Assembly: GCA_001579985.1 (NCBI GenBank)
Contig: LRSR01009951.1
Span: 1 to 21,964 of the forward strand
Source: Hypsibius dujardini
Lineage: Eukaryota; Tardigrada; Eutardigrada; Parachela; Hypsibiidae
Direction of reading: 5' to 3'
Length of the DNA stretch: 21,964 nt
Below the pieces are notes generated by a model that made no database searches, was not told the DNA's origin, and saw only the letters and a list, made by a program, of their open reading frames with translations. Made by a program: the position numbers and the translations under genes. Below are positions 19,537-21,964 of the stretch, piece by piece. Each line of letters begins with the position of its first letter. Within the stretch, counting starts at the first letter, position 1.

Positions 19537-21356
19537 GGCGGACAGAGAGACAATTAAATATTTCGAATTGTATTTATACCTGGACATAGAGCAAATTTAG
19601 TTGCACGGGATCTCGAACGTCAACATTTCGGTCTGAGAAGAAGTAGCGCCTTCGCAAGAGCAGTACGTCACTTTCCGTGATTCCTTGTTCATCCAGTGTC
19701 TGAGCTTGATTGACCCAAACAACTGTGAAAGAAAATCAACAATATCACCTGCTGGCCGTTCCCTGCTGCCCTAAATTTTAGCTTTGTGCGATAGTATGTT
19801 ATCATTATGCGCTTGCAAATTGCAATCATCAATGGAAACACTTGGAAAACATGCACGAAGGGATGTAGCATTCTGATAGAAAAACGAGCAGATTGAAGTT
19901 ACGTGGTTGATTGTTACGTGACAAAGCTCCCGTCAATGAATCAATGAGTTTACCGTGAAACTAATTTCGGACAAATTACAGATAAATAATTTTTGTTATA
20001 TTCAATCGCAATTCCACACTGGAAAAAAAATGATAATTCATCTTTTAACCTTCCATGGGTCAAAAACAAACAAAAAATCGATTTCGCAGAGAAAGAGCAT
20101 TACTGCTTGCAAGCATAAATCAAATTTTGTCCTGTTTGATTTGATTTTTTTATATTTTATTTTGTATGATTTGTGTTTTTAATGCCAGTTTTGTGGTTGG
20201 TACCGTCGTCTTCCGTGGCGAGTTTTTTCTTCAACCGCACCATCCGCCGTGTATCCAACGTCGCCGGGTTGTAATTTGACGGATCCACAAGGCGTGCCGT
20301 CAAGCCCGCCTTTTTTGGCAGTGTCCCCGTATCAACCTGGTCTCCATTCTGTTCATTCGAGACACGTACCAGATCAAATTCGTCATGGTTAGAAATCCCT
20401 ACAAAATTGATCAACTTTCACATTTAAGTTACCGGTTCATCAAGCACAAAAACTTTCCGACGCCTTTAAATAATTATACCCATTTTTTCGCAGATGAAAG
20501 GGAGGAGGAGCTGCACCGGCTGGCTCTGGTCGATGATGAGCGACTTGACGGACTGATCCTGCAGCTGGATCTTCATCATCCGTTTTCGCGCTTTAAATTC
20601 CAACATACTCTAAAATTGAGAAGAATAATTGACCGGGCGTGTCCATTGTGTCCATTCTGCGGGAGGAGGACACTAATTTCTGGGTGGCAAATGTTAGGAC
20701 AGCGGAGATGACTGACCCCATTGCTGATGGCGTAGTGTTCCAGGGAGTTATTGGGATTGAGCCAGTGTCCCTTGGACTCAGAGTTGCCGGAAGTGTTCTG
20801 GAGAAAGATTCCGTAGTCGTCCACTGAAAGAATAATATCGAAAATGTTATCAGGCGACGCTCGTAGTATATTGCCAAGTCGGTTGAAAAATAAACTGCAG
20901 CCGTCAATTGTTATTTCCTAAAAATCCGTTTTCCCATTTATAAAAATTGTTTTCCTTTAATTTCTAAAAAAATAGTGCGTTTTATTTTTCGCTCAAATAA
21001 TTTGGAAAGAAAATAATAAGCCAGTACTGTAAATGTACGTATTGTTTCACTATAGTTGAGATGGGTTTTTTGAAAAGTCAGCCGTTATCGACGTTTTTCG
21101 ACTGACAGAAGGGGGAGCCGAAATTAGACTCAAAACAAAACCAAAAAATCATAATATGAAATGTCGCACCTTTGGTGGGAGTTTGCGCAGCCGGAAACTG
21201 AGAAGTCGGCGACATCGGGACCGGACTCATTTCCCAAATCCGTCGCGTTACCTCACCGACTAACGTTTCCGCCTTGACATCATCCAGGCGGTAGGGTCTC
21301 CGGGTGAGAGTTCCCGGGGTGTTGACAATCACGTTCAGCTGCAGTAACTGCGGCAT
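7198..21356 (-). CDS. tln: Talin, complete, 21 coding exons, rod-shortened (1,881 residues)
   Basis: Talin links integrin tails to actin at cell-matrix junctions. Exons, 5' to 3': 21356-21170, 20823-20717, 20609-20480, 20398-20204, 19722-19580, 19369-18968, 18427-18150, 17790-17574, 17433-17255, 16920-16359, 15806-15569, 15009-14516, 13344-12988, 11941-11558, 11105-10842, 10658-10461, 9968-9843, 9395-8861, 8159-7822, 7741-7589, 7356-7198. All borders are GT-AG and all phases agree. Residues about 1-435 form the FERM head F0-F3 (ARSLKTYG, FFLVKEK, GKNKLVPRL, SIQTTEG), 436-555 the linker, then a helical rod, the C-terminal actin-binding bundle (GQWSQGFISAA, EEKLISAAKQVASFTAQLL, LVGGIAQEI) and dimerization helices. 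Typical talins have about 2,540 residues; about 700 rod residues are absent. The start is the first in-frame ATG after a TGA at 21512-21510. Confidence 0.93.
7390..7395 (-). terminator. Possible alternative polyadenylation signal between the two terminal talin exons
   Basis: AATAAA on the minus strand (TTTATT on +), 194 bases past exon 20 and 34 bases before exon 21. A transcript ending here would stop translation in the intron (stop near 7429) and carry only the exon 20 helix. It may be chance in A/T-rich DNA. Confidence 0.25.
7589..7741 (-). CDS. tln: Talin exon 20: first dimerization-helix copy
   Basis: 51 codons, phase 0 both ends: EQVLKRERELVDAQKHLLVC then RKAKYADRRAGLQ and a Pro/Ser/Asn-rich tail to ELNAQ. 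Homologous to the dimerization helix after A-Q-x-I in talins (R-K-E-R-E-L-E-E-A-R-K-K-L). Acceptor tgtag (minus strand), donor gtaaat. It may be included with, or spliced instead of, exon 21. Confidence 0.85.
7822..8159 (-). CDS. tln: Talin exon 19: actin-binding bundle R13
   Basis: Reads GACQTLCDAAHALMMGHATE, EKLISAAKQVASFTAQLLLA, CRVRGDTNSPTMKRLLLAG and VNKKLVGGIAQEIKAN. Aligns almost without gaps with vertebrate I/LWEQ. The acidic QEESPDSRGSPEAPLP loop replaces the equivalent acidic loop. Phase 0 end, donor gtatga. Confidence 0.95.
8160..8860 (-). other. Talin intron 18 with repeated TTAGTTACTGA-like words
   Basis: 701 bases, A/T-rich. TTAGTTACTGA near 8567, TTAGTAACTGA near 8670 and TCAGTTACTAA near 8731 are copies of one 11-base word in both orientations, among TTTAGTTT and AAAAGTTTT repeats. 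No gene. Confidence 0.7.
8861..9395 (-). CDS. tln: Talin exon 18: R12 end and start of actin-binding R13
   Basis: 178 codons: AARGAFHAAMAEFEA, LSEAAAKIDEATRKLNKVQA, ENVLDACKAIMAASAGLIPA and YSEDGQWSQGFISAAQAI. G-Q-W-S-Q-G-L/F-I-S-A-A opens the talin/HIP1R I/LWEQ (THATCH) F-actin-binding module. Loops between helices (ARTRTESDLSQTNGELP; DFDNSEDFHDP) are longer than in vertebrates. Donor gtacgt. Confidence 0.93.
9396..9842 (-). other. Talin intron 17
   Basis: 447 bases, strongly A/T-rich, with an AAAAGAT repeat near 9525-9550. No gene seen. Confidence 0.8.
9843..9968 (-). CDS. tln: Talin exon 17: R12, short exon
   Basis: 42 codons, phase 0 at both ends: GATTANQHTNHQTAKATASI then DGNSESSLCLSSFTIYLETV. 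The end corresponds to the C-A-x-x-Y-L-E-L-L-D-x-V-L helix of R12. Acceptor ctgcag, donor gtacta. Skipping it would keep frame. Confidence 0.85.
9969..10460 (-). other. Talin intron 16
   Basis: 492 bases. A 62-codon ATG-initiated frame on the talin strand (10341-10153) has rather protein-like composition but no flanking splice sites I can support and no family I recognise. Treated as chance. Confidence 0.7.
10461..10658 (-). CDS. tln: Talin exon 16: R12 helix
   Basis: A polar start (DTSDISGDAGVSEGPPNTN) replaces the vertebrate linker. Then LSIVAGKLEQAIQSGRQEDH and LEAASYISQYSAAILLLRK follow. The S/C-R-Q-E-D followed by helices matches vertebrate R12. Acceptor ctgtag, donor gtgagg; phase 0 at both ends. 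Confidence 0.9.
10842..11105 (-). CDS. tln: Talin exon 15: R11
   Basis: Reads VVALRSLRMAALAVAEAIRR, then LKTKFGQG, AAVMVASDRVDRLVEVVSAA and LLQTMVHGLVLQLK. The splice from EAQ to VVAL copies the T-Q-V-V-L-I-N-A-V layout of vertebrate R11. Acceptor ttatag, donor gtgagg. Confidence 0.92.
11106..11557 (-). other. Talin intron 14
   Basis: 452 bases, A-rich on the + strand with AATAAT and AACTAAAAA words. No gene seen. Confidence 0.8.
11558..11941 (-). CDS. tln: Talin exon 14: R10-R11 bundle
   Basis: Reads ISRVQLYLNTLNCGSQSCGR, TIEEVAEDLETAIIFAEAGG, then LSHLIAHLQSCLRQFEQIK and ends AQESPEAQ. The G-x-Q-x-C and D-L-x-T-x-I-x-F-A-x-A-G blocks identify the R10/R11 junction. A Pro/Thr-rich spacer follows FAEAGG. 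Donor gttatt. Confidence 0.92.
11942..12987 (-). other. Talin intron 13 with poly(A) and AAT tracts
   Basis: 1,046 bases. It holds an AAT tract (about 12001-12030), a 49-A run (12052-12100) and A/T-rich DNA from 12680 on. An 89-codon open frame at 12321-12590 on the + strand resembles nothing known. Confidence 0.8.
12001..12100. repeat. AAT microsatellite followed by 49-A homopolymer
   Basis: Tandem AAT to about 12030, then A/T mix, then 49 uninterrupted A at 12052-12100 on the + strand. In the talin transcript this is poly(U) about 110 bases before the exon 14 acceptor. Length is unreliable in assemblies. Confidence 0.9.
12988..13344 (-). CDS. tln: Talin exon 13: R10-like bundle
   Basis: Reads VSSRAAMAEAICRLEAISEA, later RHIHQGLVELGHSCTALMYA and CKDVRDK. 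H-I-x-x-x-V-x-E-L-G-H-x-C-x-A-L is a clear R10 signature. Acceptor gtgtag, donor gtcagt. Confidence 0.92.
13345..14515 (-). other. Talin intron 12, mostly a long inverted repeat
   Basis: 1,171 bases, the largest talin intron. Roughly 700 bases of it are the foldback element at 13660-14357. No coding exon seen. Confidence 0.8.
13660..14357. repeat. Long inverted repeat, MITE-like foldback element
   Basis: Left arm about 13660-13994, right arm about 14036-14357, loop about 40 bases. Paired blocks: 13719-13731 (TGCTTCCGCTT) with 14271-14282 (GAAGCGGAGGCA); 13777-13800 with 14208-14231 (21 of 24 match: TTTATTTCATNNGTGACTAA); 13863-13885 with 14130-14151 (CAAATGG, GATTTAT, GAAAT); 13917-13949 with 14071-14101 (AATCGATTG, CATCA); and GCTACG beside a twelve-G run (13969-13980) with CGTAGC beside a C-run. 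Arms are about 70-80% identical over these blocks. No transposase, so non-autonomous. Target-site duplication not identified. Confidence 0.75.
14516..15009 (-). CDS. tln: Talin exon 12: R9-like bundle
   Basis: 164 codons: DFTITSDFHNRLVTDITQLK, LLGLLQSLMDDTMASNAAGH, ETAYQFVSETASS, then AFIEAVDEFAAVLEAMQENK. Helix order matches vertebrate R9, though identity is low. Acceptor tttcag, donor gtagcg. Confidence 0.9.
15010..15568 (-). other. Talin intron 11, mostly CAGA microsatellite
   Basis: 559 bases; about 400 are the tetranucleotide tract at 15133-15532. The open frames across it (Leu-Ser-Val-Cys repeats) are low-complexity artefacts. Confidence 0.9.
15133..15532. repeat. (CAGA)n microsatellite with 71-bp higher-order repeat
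   Basis: Degenerate CAGA units with a perfect core near 15321-15366. Within it a 71-base block beginning GACAATAGAC at 15381 is repeated at 15452 with a single mismatch, showing a recent larger-unit duplication. In the talin transcript the tract reads TCTG. Confidence 0.95.
15569..15806 (-). CDS. tln: Talin exon 11: end of an R7-like bundle
   Basis: Contains GAVIMSELLDNFKRALGDSV, then NALFLLNHRMRELDSRM. This aligns best with the last helices of vertebrate R7 (S-D-S-I-K-K-L-I to A-L-N-S-C-L-R-D-L-D). Acceptor ttgcag, donor gtaaaa. The frame must not be read into the following intron, which is a CAGA/TCTG tract. Confidence 0.88.
15807..16358 (-). other. Talin intron 10
   Basis: 552 bases, A/T-rich, with loosely repeated AATAAT and TTTATCCAC patches at about 16036-16240 (TTTATCCAC, TTTATCTAC, CTTATCCAC each followed by a run of AAATAA words), suggesting a decayed tandem repeat of about 65-70 bases. 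No gene. Confidence 0.7.
16359..16920 (-). CDS. tln: Talin exon 10: rod bundle(s), largest exon
   Basis: 187 codons of amphipathic helices: INGLDELARSLRHIAP, QAILMAVAQIGETGRHLAQS, DFIVFTKQIGSGMTDIVRKA and QIIHHATELALQSAEIIATA. The helices resemble the R1-R2 region and also R7/R8 of vertebrate talin, and by eye I cannot decide between them. Donor gttcgt is unusual but GT. Confidence 0.9.
16921..17254 (-). other. Talin intron 9 with TCTG tract
   Basis: 334 bases, mainly the degenerate TCTG tract at about 17033-17205. No gene. Confidence 0.85.
17033..17205. repeat. Degenerate (TCTG)n tract
   Basis: Interrupted TCTG/TTTG units on the + strand, so CAGA in the talin transcript. Opposite in sense to the intron 11 tract. 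Confidence 0.85.
17255..17433 (-). CDS. tln: Talin exon 9: first rod helices
   Basis: Reads ITKEEEYTMEEYQKAFATSM, then GQVSASVAHLINI and HADQQNAINDL. The frame would hit TAA right after L, but a canonical donor gtaaga falls inside that codon and splices to INGLDELARSL in exon 10. Confidence 0.85.
17574..17790 (-). CDS. tln: Talin exon 8: head-rod linker
   Basis: 72 codons with low similarity except for G-Q-I-G-N-G-S-V-L near the start, which echoes the VGKVEHGSVALP linker stretch of vertebrate talin. HSGQV also resembles the SGQMHRGHMPP linker. Acceptor atttag, donor gtgagt. Placement rests on phase and splice sites more than on homology. Confidence 0.82.
17791..18149 (-). other. Talin intron 7 with TCTG tract
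   Basis: 359 bases; a short TCTG tract (18058-18114) lies 36 bases from the exon 7 donor. No gene. Confidence 0.85.
18058..18114. repeat. Short (TCTG)n tract
   Basis: CTGTCTGTG, then GTCTGTTTG and tandem TCTG on the + strand (CAGA in the talin transcript). Confidence 0.85.
18150..18427 (-). CDS. tln: Talin exon 7: F3 integrin-binding PTB fold
   Basis: Reads QKWAVTGNTFSLSFGDYTDD, LWSIQTTEGTQIAQLIFGYV, ELIRKR, then a Ser/Asp/Asn-rich linker with SSSGDSQVASYEEIDDAK. The Trp of QKW corresponds to the residue that packs on the integrin beta NPxY motif. Some talins have R-W here; this one has K-W. Confidence 0.95.
18428..18967 (-). other. Talin intron 6
   Basis: 540 bases, very A/T-rich, with AAAAGATAATATTA-type repeats near 18742-18842. 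No gene. Confidence 0.8.
18968..19369 (-). CDS. tln: Talin exon 6: F2 and start of F3
   Basis: 134 codons. Reads CRSAILSGSHPVTLREAFQF, later FLPRNLNGSKK and MARSLKTYGITFFLVKEKKK, then GKNKLVPRLFGVTRSAVLRL and DEKTKE. The basic ARSLKTYG to KNKLVPRL patch is the membrane-facing part of F2 plus the first strand of the PTB-like F3. Best conserved exon of the gene. Confidence 0.95.
19455..19551. repeat. (CAGA)n tract in talin intron 5
   Basis: Perfect CAGA units from about 19491 to 19538, degenerate at both sides. Reads TCTG in the talin transcript. Confidence 0.95.
19580..19722 (-). CDS. tln: Talin exon 5: F1-F2, RDPVQLNLLYVQ
   Basis: Reads VVWVNQAQTLDEQGITESDV, then LLLRRRYFFSDRNVD and RDPVQLNLLYVQ, near-identical to the F1/F2 border of other talins. 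Acceptor ttcacag, donor gtataa. Confidence 0.94.
19723..20203 (-). other. Talin intron 4
   Basis: 481 bases; TTTGAT and T-rich patches near 20130-20165. No gene. Confidence 0.8.
20204..20398 (-). CDS. tln: Talin exon 4: F1 with its long loop
   Basis: Begins GISNHDEFDLVRV (talin G-I-T-N-Y-D-E-Y-S-L-V-R) and ends LKKKLATEDD. Between lies the polar F1 loop, which in vertebrate talin is unstructured and basic and helps membrane binding. Donor gtacca. Confidence 0.92.
20480..20609 (-). CDS. tln: Talin exon 3: F0-F1 junction
   Basis: Reads SMLEFKARKRMMKIQLQDQS, then VKSLIIDQS and FICEKMG. It corresponds to talin M-E-Y-R-K-K-x-R-P-L-K-I and the start of F1. Acceptor ttttag, donor gtataa; the Gly codon is split to the next exon. 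Confidence 0.9.
20717..20823 (-). CDS. tln: Talin exon 2: F0, DDYGIFL
   Basis: Reads VDDYGIFLQNTSGNSESKGH then WLNPNNSLEHYAISNG, matching the talin block N-D-Y-G-L-F-L to W-L-E-x-x-x-x-L-x-Y-Y-x-L-R-N-G. Acceptor ctttcag, donor gtcagt. Confidence 0.9.
20824..21169 (-). other. Talin intron 1
   Basis: 346 bases, A/T-rich, no gene or repeat of note. Confidence 0.8.
21170..21356 (-). CDS. tln: Talin exon 1: start codon and F0
   Basis: ATG at 21356-21354 begins MPQLLQLNVIVNTPGTLTRR, then runs through the F0 ubiquitin-like subdomain to PAAQTPTK. The pattern M-x-x-L-x-L-x-V fits talin N-termini. No in-frame ATG lies between it and the upstream TGA at 21512-21510. A purine is at -3. Donor gtgcga. 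Confidence 0.82.
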
Positions 21357-21964
21357 TCCAAAGAGATACGCCAGTATCCTCAAAAACACCAACAAATCGC
21401 TTGTACAACTTTCTACGTCCGATTTTCGCACGAATTCCGCACCAAGTGATCGCAGAAATATCCACCGGTCAGTGTGTAAATATGGAGGAATTTCAGGGAT
21501 GAGAACAATTCAGGAAGACAATAGTTTACTGAGAAACAGACGCTGGAGCAAAATAGTCCACACGTTTTTGTGAGATAACGAGGCCTGGTGGAACGGAATG
21601 TATGCGCAACAGGCTGGCGTGTCAATACGGAGAAGAGGGAGCCCCCTTCCGAGTTGTAGCATCTAATCTCTCTCTTGTGTACAGGGTGGCTACAATACGA
21701 TAGAGGAATCGCAATACGTACAGACTTTAGAGTTTAGAGAGGCAATGAACTACACACCATTTCGGCGGACAAACCCTGATTACTCACGCGTAATAGACTC
21801 TGTGCAGAAATTTATGACTCACCCCAGCTAGCCAGGAAATACAAAATACAGTAGTCTGCACTGCACCCCGCAAATACATCACAATGTTAGAAACGTGTAA
21901 GAATGACGCAGTCGCGCATCGTGCCACAACTAAATTTACTTTGTCTGTGTGTCTGTGTGTCTGT
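21357..21964 (-). promoter_or_regulatory. Upstream region of talin (5' UTR and possibly promoter)
   Basis: 608 bases upstream of the talin ATG. It may include 5' UTR, an untranslated-exon border and promoter, but I see no clear TATA box or initiator. The last 25 bases are a TCTG/TGTG microsatellite running out of the window. An open frame on the + strand at 21685-21831 follows an acceptor-like sequence but matches no family I know. Confidence 0.4.
21940..21964. repeat. TCTG/TG microsatellite at right edge
   Basis: Alternating TCTG and TGTG units, cut by the window end. Confidence 0.85.

Noticed and set aside
21357-21431. N-terminal extension of talin upstream of MPQLLQL
   Set aside because: It begins only from GTG. 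No ATG lies in frame between the TGA at 21512-21510 and the ATG at 21356.
1-21964. CRISPR arrays, tRNA or rRNA genes, transposase or reverse-transcriptase genes, gene clusters of a novel system
   Set aside because: None seen. Tandem repeats are microsatellites without spacer architecture, and no mobile-element protein motifs were found in any frame.

Overview
The window is animal nuclear DNA. It holds two interrupted protein-coding genes with short GT-AG introns that converge tail to tail. The introns are A/T-rich and full of microsatellites. The proteins are clearly metazoan, and the style fits an invertebrate bilaterian with a fairly compact genome, but I cannot name a phylum from sequence alone. 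There is no bacterial, organellar or viral gene content.

Left part, + strand (30-5906): the last 12 coding exons of a polypeptide N-acetylgalactosaminyltransferase of the GALNT2 / Drosophila Pgant2 type. All phases match and the exons join into 447 codons plus a TGA stop. The catalytic domain (metal-binding D-S-H, WGGEN, the H-containing RVGHVFRK segment) and the C-terminal ricin-type lectin domain are present. The cytosolic tail, membrane anchor and stem lie upstream of the window. The beta repeat of the lectin domain is degenerate.

Middle (5907-7197): about 1.3 kb between the two stop codons. It must hold both 3' UTRs, and I see no convincing gene in it.

Right part, - strand (21356 down to 7198): a complete talin gene, 21 coding exons, all GT-AG and all in phase, giving 1,881 codons plus a stop. 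The FERM head (F0-F3) is well conserved. The C-terminal actin-binding bundle and dimerization helix are also recognisable. The helical rod between them is about 700 residues shorter than in ordinary talins of about 2,540 residues. The introns have no room for the missing part, so this is a rod-shortened talin. Its last two exons are homologous to each other: each encodes a copy of the dimerization helix, and both are phase 0, so tandem or alternative use stays in frame.

Introns: a roughly 700-bp long inverted repeat (MITE-like foldback) sits in talin intron 12, and a diverged relative lies in the last GALNT2 intron. Four (CAGA/TCTG)n tracts sit in talin introns 5, 7, 9 and 11 in opposing orientations, and another begins at the right edge of the window. 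There are also A-rich and AAT tracts, other tandem repeats and G-runs.

The two genes have no evident functional link (Golgi O-glycosylation versus integrin-cytoskeleton adhesion) and appear simply to be neighbours. I found no operon-like, defence or otherwise novel multi-gene system. The interesting material is the altered talin architecture and the foldback repeats.
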